A DNA stretch of 45,985 bases from Candidatus Tidjanibacter gallistercoris (GCA_019114205.1 DXFY01000036.1:1-45985); one strand, 5' to 3'; positions 1 through 8,311 are shown, counted from the first letter of the stretch. Made by a program: numbers and translations. The notes: generated by a model from the letters alone, not told the origin.

Positions 1-1
1 G

Positions 2-229
2 GAAACTAATATTTTTCCCAAAATTAGAATTAGACAAGTTAAGGATTTACCGATAGTCGCTATTCCGATTTCACAGCAACTTGATTATAGAAATTTGGTT
101 ACTGAATTACAAAAAAATATTGAAGATAAGCAAAACTATAATTCAATATTGAGCATGATAGACCGTTTGGTGTATCAGCTTTATGGATTGACGGAAGATG
201 AGATAGCTATTATAGAGGAAAATCATTGA
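2..229 (+). CDS. C-terminal end of a restriction-modification DNA methylase/specificity protein (partial)
   Basis: An open frame enters from the left edge and ends at TGA 227-229, leaving 75 residues. The end of the protein reads IDRLVYQLYGLTEDEIAIIE, the typical tail of Eco57I/type IIG-like N-6 adenine methylases with a TaqI-like C-terminal specificity domain (D/IxLVYxLYGLTEeEI). The LPIVAIPIS stretch before it resembles the LPIP/PLPP turn near the end of target-recognition domains. The methylase and nuclease motifs lie outside the window, so whether this is a type IIG enzyme, a type I subunit or a BREX-type methylase cannot be decided. The stretch is strongly AT-rich with A/T-ending codons, unlike the GC-rich genes to the right, which suggests horizontal acquisition. 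Confidence 0.7.
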   Translation, partial: ETNIFPKIRIRQVKDLPIVAIPISQQLDYRNLVTELQKNIEDKQNYNSILSMIDRLVYQLYGLTEDEIAIIEENH

Positions 230-740
230 TTGATTTTTGTAAATCTGCTGTAAATTTTAATAATCGGAGTAGTTTTCGTGCAGTTATACCAAGTTGAGGC
301 CGACTAATGCGAGGCAGGCATGCGTGTGTCGGCGGTGTTGGTCGGCGATTTGCCGGGCTCGGCCGGTGTTCCTTGCAGGAATACATGAATCCTTTTTGAA
401 CGAACTTTCTGCAATGAATGGGTAGTTATGTTGCGGATGTTTCACGACACTCTTGCATCCGCTTGCCGTGACCGGCGTATCATGGACGGACGATGATATG
501 GCAGGGATGCTTTCGGTACGTTGCGCGAAATCCCGTCTCGTGGGCTGCATTTCGTTTTGTATGCGAACGAAAAAATGCTTGCCGATAGGGCGGTTGTCGA
601 ATTGTCGTGCAGGCAGGCGAGACGGGGTTAGCTGGTGCCTGGCCGGTAGGGGAACATGTAGGCGAGCAGGAAGCATGCAGTACGCTGCGGGGTATCGATA
701 ACGGAAAATGCCCGGTGGCGTTATCGTTCGTCATGGCCGT
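230..740. other. Gap without a recognisable gene
   Basis: The first 60 or so bases after the methylase stop are AT-rich, then composition switches to GC-rich near 285. Open frames up to 130 codons exist on the minus strand, but they are low-complexity Arg/Pro/His-rich translations with no family likeness, as expected by chance in GC-rich DNA. No promoter, RNA or repeat was recognised. The composition switch may mark the edge of an inserted segment. Confidence 0.5.
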
Positions 741-773
741 AAAACAAAAATACCCTGCTTCAACGGCAGGGTA
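741..773 (-). terminator. Rho-independent terminator of tRNA-Arg
   Basis: A perfect 8-bp stem (751-758 with 766-773, TACCCTGC/GCAGGGTA) is followed on the minus strand by TATTTTTGTTTT. It lies about 20 bases beyond the tRNA 3' end, so it fits a monocistronic tRNA transcript. Confidence 0.85.
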
Positions 774-791
774 TTTCGCTGCATTCTTTCG

Positions 792-865
792 TGACTCCGA
801 CAGGATTCAAACCTGTAACCGCCTGATCCGTAGTCAGGTACTCTATTCAGTTGAGCTACGGAGCC
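792..865 (-). tRNA. tRNA-Arg (anticodon ACG)
   Basis: The minus strand folds into a complete 74-nt cloverleaf. The acceptor stem GGCTCCG pairs with CGGAGTC (one G-U). The anticodon stem CCTGA/TCAGG encloses CTACGGA, giving anticodon ACG (read as ICG, CGN arginine codons). The T arm carries the TTTGAAT loop. CCA is not encoded. It has its own upstream promoter and downstream terminator. Its 3' end faces the AT-rich methylase gene, the usual orientation when an integrative element uses a tRNA 3' end. Confidence 0.95.
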
Positions 866-885
866 ATATTTCCCGATTGCGAGTG

Positions 886-916
886 CAAAGATAGGCATTT
901 TTAGAAACAATGCAAA
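886..916 (-). promoter_or_regulatory. Bacteroidota-type promoter of tRNA-Arg
   Basis: On the minus strand TTTG (913-916) is separated by 19 nt from TATCTTTG (886-893), matching the consensus TTTG-N19/20-TAnnTTTG. The expected transcription start is near 879, about 14 nt before the mature tRNA 5' end at 865. Confidence 0.8.
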
Positions 917-1132
917 TTTTTTTCAGTGACTTTGCGCGATTTTCTGTGTTCGGGAGTAATGTTTCCCGGCAGCATGGGGATGAAGCGTGCCGACCGGTCG
1001 GGGCGGGAGCGTGCTCCGGATGAAGCAGGGTAGGGAGCAATCGCCCGAATTTCGGAGTTCGTGGAGCCGTTTTCCGGTGCGGTGCGGATGAAATGTGCCG
1101 TCCGGTGCGGCAGGAGCGGAGGTTTCGTACAA
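894..1132. other. Gap between tRNA-Arg and the thioredoxin lipoprotein gene
   Basis: Apart from the tRNA promoter at its left end and the hairpins at its right end, this GC-rich stretch shows no gene. Short open frames of 60-100 codons on both strands have no recognisable sequence. Confidence 0.4.
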
Positions 1133-1187
1133 GACGGGCCCGTGCAGACATGCACGGGCCCGTCGGTTTCCGGGGCGTTACGCCCCG
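1133..1187 (-). terminator. Double hairpin after the thioredoxin lipoprotein gene
   Basis: Directly after the stop codon lies CGGGGCG-TTA-CGCCCCG (1171-1187). Beyond it is a perfect 14-bp stem (1133-1146 with 1151-1164) with the loop GACA. There is no strong T-tract, but the stem is long and GC-rich and sits at the end of the glyS-to-tlpA gene run. Confidence 0.65.
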
Positions 1188-2216
1188 TTATTTGTCGAAG
1201 ATTTCCGCGAGTTTGGCTTTCACGTCGTCGCCGCGCAGATTCTTGGCGATGATGGTGCCGTCGGGACCGATGAGGAAGTTGGACGGAATGCTCTGGATGG
1301 CGTAGGCCTTCGTAGCTTTCTGTTCCTCGTCGTTCATGGCCGTCACGTTAATCCAGGTCATCTTGTTGTCCGCCATGGCTTCTTTCCATGCGTCCGCATC
1401 GCTGTCGAGCGATACGCCGTAAATTTCAAACCCTTTATCGTGGAACATTTCATAGGATTTGACCAGGAACGGCAGTTCCATCATGCACGGGTTGCACCAC
1501 GATGCCCAGAAATCGAGCAGGACGTATTTGCCTTCGCCCACCACGGAGGAGAGCGCTACTTCCTTGCCGTCGGCATCGGGAAGTACGATGTCCGTGTATT
1601 TGTTGCCCACGTCGGTGTTTTTCTTGGACTGGGCATATTCGCGGATTTCGCCGGCGAGGTCGGTTTCCTGTACGGCAGGGGAGAACTTGTCGAGCTGGGC
1701 GATGATGGCATTGCCGTCCCATTCGTTCATCAGGCTCGTGAGCAGGTAAAGACCGAAATAGTTGTCGAGGTTTTCGTTCATGGCGGTAGCGATGGAGGCC
1801 TTCATTTCATCGGCTACTGCTTGACGTTCCTCTTCCGAACCGGCCGTGTAGAATTTCTCCATGATTTCGTACTGCCGTTCGTTGAATTTCGAGTTGCTGT
1901 CGTTGGCTTTGGTGCCGGCGATGCGGAGCGCATCGTTCTTGTCCCCTTCGACGGTTATCGTACCCGGTTCGAGGAAAATCATAGCCAAAGGCTGGCCGTC
2001 GTTGCTGAGCAGGGCGAGCGCCGGTTTTTCGGTGCTTCCTTCGAGGGTGAATTTACCGTCCGTCACGGGCGATTCGGCAATGTCTTCGCCCTTGTCGTCC
2101 ATCAGGGTTACGGTACCGGTGAGCCCCGTTACGTTGCCGGTGATGGTGTAGCCGTTCTTCTTTCCGCAGCTGCACAGCATGACCGCCATGGCTGCAAACA
2201 ATAGGATTTTTTTCAT
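1188..2216 (-). CDS. Thioredoxin-like lipoprotein with DUF4369-type N-terminus (TlpA/ResA family)
   Basis: 342 residues. The signal sequence ends in LCSC, so Cys17 is probably lipidated and the protein is anchored to a membrane facing the periplasm. Residues about 20-120 form a beta-rich region like DUF4369, common before thioredoxin domains in Bacteroidota. Residues about 205-342 form the thioredoxin-like domain, with active site WCNPC (Cys241, Cys244) and a cis-Pro segment (SIPSNFLI). Family members reduce or exchange thiols of exported proteins or haem-binding apocytochromes; the partner is unknown. It follows ruvC by 28 bases on the same strand and ends at a double hairpin, so it is probably the last gene of the operon. 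Confidence 0.85.
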   Translation of the reverse strand: MKKILLFAAMAVMLCSCGKKNGYTITGNVTGLTGTVTLMDDKGEDIAESPVTDGKFTLEGSTEKPALALLSNDGQPLAMIFLEPGTITVEGDKNDALRIAGTKANDSNSKFNERQYEIMEKFYTAGSEEERQAVADEMKASIATAMNENLDNYFGLYLLTSLMNEWDGNAIIAQLDKFSPAVQETDLAGEIREYAQSKKNTDVGNKYTDIVLPDADGKEVALSSVVGEGKYVLLDFWASWCNPCMMELPFLVKSYEMFHDKGFEIYGVSLDSDADAWKEAMADNKMTWINVTAMNDEEQKATKAYAIQSIPSNFLIGPDGTIIAKNLRGDDVKAKLAEIFDK

Positions 2217-2244
2217 GTTCTTGGATTTGTAATGTGTTCGTGTT

Positions 2245-2847
2245 TTATCTTTTGTTTTTTATCGCTCGTTCCGGGTTGCGTGCCAAAAACTCTTCCCAGC
2301 TCGCCGACGCGCCGCGCGTGCCGTCGCTTTTCCGGTGGGAGGGAGCCGGCAGGGGCGACGTGACGACGAAGTAGTGACACAAAGCTACTGCCAAACCGTC
2401 CGTCGCATCCAGTCTTTTCGGATTATATTCCACGCCGAGCATGCTTTTCAGCATCGCCGCCACCTGTTCCTTGGCCGCGCCGCCCGTTCCCGTCACGGCT
2501 TGTTTTATCCGCCGCGGCGCATATTCGAATACGGGCAGTTCCTTGTGCAGCGCCGCGGCCATCGCCACGCCCTGCGCCCGTCCGAGTTTCAGCATGCTCT
2601 GTACGTTTTCCCCGAAGAAGGGCGATTCGAGCGCCACTTCGTCCGGGCGATACTCCTCGATGAGGCCCGAAACCTGCTCGAAGATGCGGCGCAGTTTGGC
2701 ATATGCGTCGGGCAGGCGGCCCAGTTCGATGTCGCCCATGGCAATGCATACGACGGTATTGTGCCGCACTTCCAGCACGCCGTATCCCATTCGGTTCGTG
2801 CCGGGGTCGATGCCCATGATTCGCAACGGTTTCGTCGGTGTAGCCAT
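2245..2847 (-). CDS. ruvC: Crossover junction endodeoxyribonuclease RuvC
   Basis: 200 residues. RuvC cleaves Holliday junctions symmetrically during recombinational repair, working with RuvAB. The four metal-binding acids are visible: Asp14 (GIDPGT), Glu74 (ALES), Asp147 and Asp150 (RLDATDG). Their spacing matches E. coli Asp7/Glu66/Asp138/Asp141. A basic C-terminal extension follows the core. It lies 64 bases after lpxD and 28 before the thioredoxin lipoprotein gene. RuvA and RuvB are not in the window. Confidence 0.95.
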   Translation of the reverse strand: MATPTKPLRIMGIDPGTNRMGYGVLEVRHNTVVCIAMGDIELGRLPDAYAKLRRIFEQVSGLIEEYRPDEVALESPFFGENVQSMLKLGRAQGVAMAAALHKELPVFEYAPRRIKQAVTGTGGAAKEQVAAMLKSMLGVEYNPKRLDATDGLAVALCHYFVVTSPLPAPSHRKSDGTRGASASWEEFLARNPERAIKNKR

Positions 2848-2911
2848 GTCGTCGGTCTGCGGGCGTGTCCCGCGGCGAACGGCGCGCGGAGGCAGCAGCT
2901 GCCGTCTGCGG

Positions 2912-3955
2912 TCATTCGCCGGATTTGCCGGTCAGTTCGTTCAGTTGTTTCTCCATCCGGTACACCGTCTTGCTCAGTTCCGGCAGGTTTCGGAATACGG
3001 CGTTGGCACGGTGGTACCGCGATATGGGCAGGGCGGGGTAGCCGAAATAGACCGTCCCGTCCGGGATGTTGTTCGATATGCCCGATTTGGAGCCGAGCTG
3101 TACGTCGTCGCCGATGGTCAGATGGCCGGCGATGCCCACCTGTCCTCCCAGCATGCAGTGGCGACCGATTTTGCTCGTACCCGCCACGCCGACCTGCGAG
3201 GCGCATACGGTATGTTCGCCGACGACCACGTTGTGGCCTATTTGTATCAGGTTGTCGAGTTTCACGCCGCGGCGGATGACGGTCGAACCCATCGTGGCGC
3301 GGTCGATGCAGGTGTTGGCGCCTATCTCCACGTCGTCCTCCACCACCACGTTGCCTATTTGCGGAATCTTGGCGTATCCGCCCTTGTCGTCCGGTGCGAA
3401 ACCGAAGCCGTCGGCACCTATCACGGCGCCCGCATGGATGATGACGTTGCTGCCGATGCGGCACCCTTCGTATATCTTCGCCCCGGCATATATCGTGGTG
3501 TTGTCGCCCACCGCGACGCCCTCGCCGATGTAGGCGTTCGGATAGATGCAAACGTTGTCGCCGATGCGTGCGCCGGCCTCGATGACGGCGAATGCACCCA
3601 CATAGCAGCCGGAGCCGAGCTCGGCGCGCTCGTCTATGGCGGCTCGGTCGCTGATGCCCTGCCTGCGCGGTTTGTGGGAGGCATACAGTTCGAGCAGTTT
3701 GGCAAACGATGCGTAGGCATCCTCCACGCGCACGAGCGTGGCCCGCACGGCGTTTTTGGGTTCGAAGTTCCTATCCACGATGACCACGGACGACAGCGTG
3801 TCGTAGATGTAGTGTTCGTATTTCGGATTGGCGAGGAAAGAGAGGGCGCCGGGGTGTCCTTCCTCGATTTTGGCGAATGTCGATACCGTGGCATCCGCGT
3901 CTCCCTCGACCGTGCCGCCGAGGTAGGCCGCTATCGTTTCGGCTGTGAATTCCAT
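2912..3955 (-). CDS. lpxD: UDP-3-O-acylglucosamine N-acyltransferase LpxD
   Basis: 347 residues, the usual LpxD length. It adds the second 3-hydroxyacyl chain, from acyl-ACP, to UDP-3-O-acylglucosamine in lipid A synthesis. The N-terminal LpxD domain (about 1-100) precedes a long run of hexapeptide repeats (about 105-310) that form the left-handed beta-helix. The stretch [20 protein letters not shown] and the later [13 protein letters not shown] contain the conserved catalytic and acyl-chain region. The C-terminal helix (about 320-347) closes the trimer. Only four bases separate it from coaD upstream, so the two are almost certainly cotranscribed. Confidence 0.93.
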   Translation of the reverse strand: MEFTAETIAAYLGGTVEGDADATVSTFAKIEEGHPGALSFLANPKYEHYIYDTLSSVVIVDRNFEPKNAVRATLVRVEDAYASFAKLLELYASHKPRRQGISDRAAIDERAELGSGCYVGAFAVIEAGARIGDNVCIYPNAYIGEGVAVGDNTTIYAGAKIYEGCRIGSNVIIHAGAVIGADGFGFAPDDKGGYAKIPQIGNVVVEDDVEIGANTCIDRATMGSTVIRRGVKLDNLIQIGHNVVVGEHTVCASQVGVAGTSKIGRHCMLGGQVGIAGHLTIGDDVQLGSKSGISNNIPDGTVYFGYPALPISRYHRANAVFRNLPELSKTVYRMEKQLNELTGKSGE

Positions 3956-3959
3956 TGTC

Positions 3960-4430
3960 CTAAAGGTAGTTTTTAATGTCTATGTTGTCCGGCATCAGAC
4001 CGGTCGGGTCGCCGCCAAACTCAATCAGTTCGCGGATGATGCTCGACGAGATGGCCACATACCGGGGCGGTGTGAAGAGCAGTACGGTGGTAATCTCCGG
4101 GAAAAGCATCTGGTTTACCACCATCATGTTCCGTTCGTATTCGTAGTCCACCGTGTTGCGCATGCCGCGCAGCAGGAAGCGGATACCCTCCCGGCGGCAG
4201 AATTCCCCCGTGAGTTCCGAGTAGATGGCGACCCGTACGCGGTCATCGCCGCCGTACAGGTCTTCGATGAGCCGTTTGCGGTTCTCTACGGTCAGCAGCC
4301 CGTTCTTTTCCGAGTTGGAGCCGATGCCGACCACGATGCGGTCGAAGATTTTCAGACCGTCCTCGACGATGGCCTGGTGTCCGAGCGTGAACGGGTCGAA
4401 CGAACCGGGGAAGAGTGCCGTTTTCATCAT
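3960..4430 (-). CDS. coaD: Phosphopantetheine adenylyltransferase CoaD
   Basis: 156 residues. It transfers AMP from ATP to 4'-phosphopantetheine, the penultimate step of coenzyme A synthesis. The nucleotidyltransferase motif [13 protein letters not shown] (T/HxGH type) is at the N-terminus and the ISSS-x-IRE motif near residue 128. The start ATG overlaps the glyS stop codon as ATGA, so translation is probably coupled; a second ATG follows immediately. Confidence 0.95.
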   Translation of the reverse strand: MMKTALFPGSFDPFTLGHQAIVEDGLKIFDRIVVGIGSNSEKNGLLTVENRKRLIEDLYGGDDRVRVAIYSELTGEFCRREGIRFLLRGMRNTVDYEYERNMMVVNQMLFPEITTVLLFTPPRYVAISSSIIRELIEFGGDPTGLMPDNIDIKNYL

Positions 4431-5971
4431 TGAGCCAGTTTGTCCAGCAGGGTACGCATGCCTGCCCGGTGCTCCACGAGCGCCGGAAGCTCTTCCGTCC
4501 GTACGCGCACCTGTTCCATCGTGTCGCGGTCGCGGACGGTGACCGTACCGTCTTCGGCGGTCTGGTGGTCCACCGTGATGCAGAGCGGGGTGCCGATGGC
4601 ATCCTGACGGCGGTAGCGTTTGCCGATGCTGTCCTTCTCGTCGTACTGTATGTTGTAGTCGTATCGGAGCATGTCCTTGATGCGGTGCGCCGTTTCGGGC
4701 AGACCGTCCTTTTTGACGAGGGGTAGTACGGCCGCCTTGACCGGGGCGAGCGGTGCGGGGATGGAGAGTACCGTCCGCTCTTCGCCGTTCTCCAGCTTCT
4801 CTTCCTTGTATGCGGCCGAAAGTACCTGGAGCACCATGCGGTCCACGCCGATGGAAGTTTCAACCACGTAGGGGATGTAGCTTTCGCCGGTTTCCGCGTC
4901 GAAGTAGCGTATCTTTCTGCCGGAGAACTCTTCGTGGCGGCCGAGGTCGAAGTCGGTGCGCGAATGGATGCCTTCCACCTCCTTGAAGCCGAACGGAAAG
5001 CGGAATTCGATGTCTGCCGCGGCGTTGGCGTAGTGGGCGAGTTTTTCGTGGTCGTGGAACCGGTAGGCGTCGTCGCCGAAGCCGAGCGCACGGTGCCAGC
5101 GCATGCGTGCATTCTTCCACTTTTCGTACCATGCCAGTTCCTCGCCCGGACGCACGAAGAACTGCATCTCCATCTGTTCGAACTCCCGCATGCGGAAGAT
5201 GAACTGCCGTGCGACGATTTCGTTGCGGAACGCCTTTCCGATTTGGGCGATGCCGAAGGGTATCTTCATGCGTCCCGTTTTCTGTACGTTGAGGAAATTG
5301 ACGAAGATACCCTGCGCCGTTTCGGGACGGAGGTAAATGGTATTGGCACCGTCGGCCACCGAACCGATTTTCGTATCGAACATCAGGTTGAACTGGCGTA
5401 CTTCCGTCCAGTTGCGCGTTCCGGAAACGGGGCAGGCGATTTCGGTATCGATGATGATGCGGCGCAGGCCCTGCAGGTCGTTGGCGTTGAGCGCCGCCGC
5501 CATCCGGGCGTTGATTTCGTCGCGTTTCTCGGCGAGCTCCTGCACGCGCGGGTTGGTGGCCCGGAACTGTGCCTCGTCGAATCGGTCGCCGAAACGTTTG
5601 CGTCCTTTTTCGACTTCCTTGTCTATTTTCTCGTCCTGTTTGGCAATCCATTCCTCGATGAGCACGTCGGCACGGTACCGTTTCTTGGAATCCCTGTTGT
5701 CTATCAGCGGGTCGTTGAAGGCCCCCACGTGGCCCGACGCTTCCCATACGCGCGGGTGCATGAAGATGGCCGCGTCGATGCCCACGATGTTGTCGTGGAG
5801 CTTCGTCATCGAATCCCACCAGTAGCGTTTTATGTTGTTTTTGAGTTCGACGCCCATCTGCCCGTAGTCGTACACGGCGCTCAGTCCGTCGTATATTTCG
5901 CTCGAAGGGAATATGTATCCGTATTCCTTGCAGTGTGCGACGAGTTTCTTGAAGAGTTCTTCCTGTGTCAT
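4427..5971 (-). CDS. glyS: Glycine--tRNA ligase, homodimeric (eukaryote-like) type
   Basis: 514 residues starting MTQEELFKK. The open frame extends much further upstream, but that part has no family likeness and contains promoter-like boxes, so the internal ATG at 5971 was chosen; it gives the normal length. It charges tRNA-Gly. Class II motifs are clear: YLRPETAQGIF, then IAQIGKAFRNEI with FIFRMREFEQMEM, and near the C-terminus a GVDRM motif followed by an anticodon-binding domain. This is the single-chain alpha2 enzyme (often called glyQS or glyS), not the alpha2beta2 enzyme of many bacteria. It is the first gene of the minus-strand run that continues through coaD, lpxD and ruvC. Confidence 0.95.
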   Translation of the reverse strand: MTQEELFKKLVAHCKEYGYIFPSSEIYDGLSAVYDYGQMGVELKNNIKRYWWDSMTKLHDNIVGIDAAIFMHPRVWEASGHVGAFNDPLIDNRDSKKRYRADVLIEEWIAKQDEKIDKEVEKGRKRFGDRFDEAQFRATNPRVQELAEKRDEINARMAAALNANDLQGLRRIIIDTEIACPVSGTRNWTEVRQFNLMFDTKIGSVADGANTIYLRPETAQGIFVNFLNVQKTGRMKIPFGIAQIGKAFRNEIVARQFIFRMREFEQMEMQFFVRPGEELAWYEKWKNARMRWHRALGFGDDAYRFHDHEKLAHYANAAADIEFRFPFGFKEVEGIHSRTDFDLGRHEEFSGRKIRYFDAETGESYIPYVVETSIGVDRMVLQVLSAAYKEEKLENGEERTVLSIPAPLAPVKAAVLPLVKKDGLPETAHRIKDMLRYDYNIQYDEKDSIGKRYRRQDAIGTPLCITVDHQTAEDGTVTVRDRDTMEQVRVRTEELPALVEHRAGMRTLLDKLAQ

Positions 5972-5997
5972 TTTGTGCCTGTGCTTGTTGAATATGC

Positions 5998-6059
5998 CAA
6001 AAGTACTACAAATCACGCGACCCGCCCAATAAACGGGGGAAAATCGTCCCGCAAAGATA
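5998..6059 (-). promoter_or_regulatory. Candidate promoters of the glyS operon
   Basis: Two minus-strand TAnnTTTG boxes precede glyS: TACTTTTG at 5998-6005, giving a leader of about 20 nt, and TATCTTTG at 6052-6059, giving about 75 nt. Neither has a clear TTTG box 19-20 nt upstream, so which is used is open. Confidence 0.45.
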
Positions 6060-6150
6060 ATATTTTCCACCCGGAACTCCGACGCGGCGGCCGCCGGCGG
6101 CCGATGCCCGATAATTTTCCGAGCCGTTTCCGAATCCGGCGGCAAAAGCG

Positions 6151-6158
6151 TAACTTTG
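6151..6158 (+). promoter_or_regulatory. Candidate -7 box of ruvX/def
   Basis: TAACTTTG matches TAnnTTTG and ends 8 bases before the ruvX start codon, implying a very short leader. The upstream box is weak. It diverges from the glyS promoter region about 90 bases away. Confidence 0.45.
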
Positions 6159-6166
6159 TCGTCCGT

Positions 6167-6604
6167 ATGGGAAGGATACTGGCCATAGACTACGGTACGA
6201 AACGAACGGGAATCGCCGTGAGCGACCCGCAGCGCATCATTGCCGGCGGTCTGGATACCGTGCCCACGGCGCAGCTCGTGCCCTGGCTCGTAAACTATAT
6301 CGCCGCGGAACGCGTTGATATTATCGTGGTGGGGCTTCCCGTACGTACGGACGGAAGTCCGAGCGATACGCATGAGGCTGCCGGAAAGCTCGCGTCGCGG
6401 CTCGCGGCGGCTTTCCCGGATGTGCGCGTGACGATGTTCGACGAGCGTTTTACTTCCGTACTGGCCCACCGTGCCATGCTGGAGGGCGGCATGAAGAAGA
6501 TGCAGCGGCGCGACAAGGCGGCCGTGGACCGGATTAGCGCCACGATACTGCTGCAGGACTTCATGGACAGCCGCGCTTACGAGGAGATGAAAGAGTATAA
6601 ATGA
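6167..6604 (+). CDS. ruvX: Putative Holliday junction resolvase YqgF/RuvX
   Basis: 145 residues, the usual size. The N-terminus GRILAIDYGTKRTGIAVSD is the RNase H-like fold signature, with Asp8 as the first catalytic acid. VVGLPVRTDG and the FDERFTS motif (with Glu) follow, and DRISATILLQ carries the C-terminal acid. Family members are linked to 16S rRNA 5'-end processing and Holliday junction resolution. A much longer open frame runs in from upstream, but only this part is conserved, and a -7 box sits just before the chosen ATG. Its stop overlaps the first possible def start (ATGA). Confidence 0.9.
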   Translation: MGRILAIDYGTKRTGIAVSDPQRIIAGGLDTVPTAQLVPWLVNYIAAERVDIIVVGLPVRTDGSPSDTHEAAGKLASRLAAAFPDVRVTMFDERFTSVLAHRAMLEGGMKKMQRRDKAAVDRISATILLQDFMDSRAYEEMKEYK

Positions 6605-7170
6605 CAAGCATTATGATTTATCCGATTTACATATACGGTTCGCCCGTGTTGAGGAGCGAGTGCGCCGAGGTGGAACGCGACCATCCCGACCTGGAAAAGC
6701 TGGTTGCAGACATGTTCGAAACGATGTACGCCTCGGAAGGGGTGGGGCTCGCCGCGCCGCAGATAGGCAAATCGCTCCGGCTGTTCGTCGTGGATACCTC
6801 GCCTTTCGGGCAGTACGACCCTTCGGCGGCGGGTTACCGCCGGGTGTTCGTCAATCCGCAGATTACGGAGGAGTCGGACGAGGAGGTGCTCCTGAACGAG
6901 GGATGCCTTTCGTTGCCGGGACTGCATGAGGACGTTTACCGTCCCGAAAAAATCAGGATACGCTATTTCGACGAGCGGTTCGCCGAGCACGAAGAGGTGC
7001 TCGAAGGATGGCCTGCCCGCGCCGTACAGCACGAGTACGACCACATCGAGGGCATCGTGTTCACCGACCGCCTGGCTCCCCTGCGCAAGACACTGGTGCG
7101 GAACAAGCTGAACGCTATGGCCAAAGGGAAATACGAAGCCTCGTACCGGACGAAACAGACGAAAAGGTGA
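6601..7170 (+). CDS. def: Peptide deformylase
   Basis: 189 residues. It removes the formyl group from the N-terminal methionine of new proteins. All three motifs are present: GVGLAAPQIG (47-56), EGCLSLPG (100-107, with metal ligand Cys102) and HEYDH (144-148). The start at 6601 overlaps the ruvX stop; ATG 6613 (MIYPIYIYG) gives 185 residues and aligns better with the N-termini of related enzymes, so it may be the real one. The gene ends before a strong shared terminator. Confidence 0.95.
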   Translation: MTSIMIYPIYIYGSPVLRSECAEVERDHPDLEKLVADMFETMYASEGVGLAAPQIGKSLRLFVVDTSPFGQYDPSAAGYRRVFVNPQITEESDEEVLLNEGCLSLPGLHEDVYRPEKIRIRYFDERFAEHEEVLEGWPARAVQHEYDHIEGIVFTDRLAPLRKTLVRNKLNAMAKGKYEASYRTKQTKR

Positions 7171-7271
7171 CGCCGCCGCCTACGTCCGGAGGACTGCGGA
7201 AAAGGGACGGTACGTGCCGGGAGAAAGCGGTCGTGCCGGAGCCCGGAAAGCGTGCCGGGGACATGGCGGAA

Positions 7272-7315
7272 AAACGGATGGAGCCTGCGAACCCGGTCGC
7301 AGGCTCCATCCGTTT
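7272..7315. terminator. Bidirectional terminator between def and the GntR regulator gene
   Basis: A perfect 19-bp stem (7272-7290 with 7297-7315) encloses a 6-nt loop. The stem base is AAA/TTT on each side, so it can act for the convergent genes on both strands. Confidence 0.85.
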
Positions 7316-7335
7316 GCTGTCCGTCGTTTTCCCGT

Positions 7336-8079
7336 TCAGAGTGCTGCTTCCGCTATTTCGCGTATGAGTCCTTCCGCATCCGTCCTCTGGCGTTTGAGGT
7401 AGTCCTTGTATATGTCGAAATGACGTACGACGGCTGCCTCGTAACCGGCCCGGTCGCCCGCCTTGAGCAGTTGCAGCAGGTCGCGGTGCGTTACCAGTCT
7501 GCCATGTGCGGCGAGTTCGTTCCGCCGAGTGTCGAACAGCTGCCTGTTCTGTTCGGCGACGTATTCGAGTACGGGAATGATGAGCATCTGGAATTCCGTT
7601 ATCGTGTCGTTTCCGATATGCTCGTACAGTTTCCGATGGAAATCCGGAAGATAAGGGTTGCCCAGCTTCTCTTCGTTTTCCACAATCAGTTCCAGTTCGG
7701 CGAGTTTCTCCGGGGTGAGCGTGTTGAAAACGATACCTGCCGAGCCGATTTCCAGTACCATCCGCATCTCGAAAATGTCGCGCAGCGTGGCAGCGCTCAT
7801 CAACAGCGGATTCATGCTGCGGCGCAGACTCGCCAACAGGGAAGGTTCGGCGAGCGTCATCCCCCGTTTTGTTCGGGACAGTATCATCCCCGTCATTTTG
7901 AAGCGGCTGAGCGCTTCTCTCAGTACCGTTCGGCCGATGCCGAGCGATGCGGCGAGCTCATTCTCGTTCGGAATGCTGCTGCCGGGTCGCAGCCCCTGTT
8001 CCTTAAAATACTGAATCAGTTTCTCTTCTACCTGGTCTACAAGGGTGTACCCGTTTCTGTCTATTCGCAGATTGTCCAT
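7336..8079 (-). CDS. FadR-type GntR-family transcriptional regulator (FCD domain)
   Basis: 247 residues from ATG 8079. An N-terminal winged helix-turn-helix (LRPGSSIPNENELAASLGIG then RTVLREALSRF) is followed by an all-helical FCD effector domain (about 95-235) with the acid/His pattern of metal-dependent ligand binding. An upstream ATG at 8139 would add 20 AT-rich codons, but a TATATTTG box (8121-8128) and a palindrome lie inside that extension, so the later start is preferred. The gene is divergent from the aminotransferase/ACD/oleate hydratase run and probably controls it together with itself. FCD regulators usually sense small organic acids or acyl compounds; the ligand here is unknown. 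Confidence 0.85.
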   Translation of the reverse strand: MDNLRIDRNGYTLVDQVEEKLIQYFKEQGLRPGSSIPNENELAASLGIGRTVLREALSRFKMTGMILSRTKRGMTLAEPSLLASLRRSMNPLLMSAATLRDIFEMRMVLEIGSAGIVFNTLTPEKLAELELIVENEEKLGNPYLPDFHRKLYEHIGNDTITEFQMLIIPVLEYVAEQNRQLFDTRRNELAAHGRLVTHRDLLQLLKAGDRAGYEAAVVRHFDIYKDYLKRQRTDAEGLIREIAEAAL

Positions 8080-8102
8080 ATCTATGGGGGAATGTTCGTA
8101 TA

Positions 8103-8140
8103 ATGAAAAGTTTTCATCAACAAATATAATTGTTTTCATC
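8103..8140 (-). promoter_or_regulatory. Promoter box and palindromic operator of the GntR regulator gene
   Basis: A perfect palindrome ATGAAAAGTTTTCAT (8103-8117) lies at the expected transcription start of the TATATTTG box (8121-8128, minus strand). The half-site TTTTCATC occurs at 8111-8118 and again at 8133-8140, 22 bases apart, on either side of the box. This arrangement fits autorepression by the GntR protein. Binding is inferred. Confidence 0.55.
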
Positions 8141-8311
8141 GTTTTTATTATAAAAAAGCGTTTGAAATGTGATTTGCAGGTCTTCGCAGCGGCCTTTCCG
8201 TATCTTTTTTAGTAAAGAACGCAGGAGGCTTCCGCCGCACCCGGAAATGCGCGGCACAGTTACCGGCAGGCCTCCGAAACGGGGAAACTGAAACGATACC
8301 GGGCGGAAAAG

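Noticed and set aside
284-676. A 130-codon minus-strand gene between the methylase and tRNA-Arg
   Set aside because: The translation is rich in Arg, His and Pro without any domain; overlapping frames of similar length occur on both strands, as expected by chance.
4934-6604. A 556-codon plus-strand frame ending in RuvX
   Set aside because: Everything before 6167 is antisense to glyS; only the last 145 codons resemble a protein family.
4427-6607. A 726-codon frame suggesting a GlyRS with a 200-residue N-terminal extension
   Set aside because: The upstream part is the antisense of ruvX and contains promoter boxes; the conserved protein begins at MTQEELFKK (5971).
8080-8139. Twenty extra N-terminal codons of the GntR regulator
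   Set aside because: The stretch is AT-rich and contains an exact -7 box and a palindrome at the expected transcription start.
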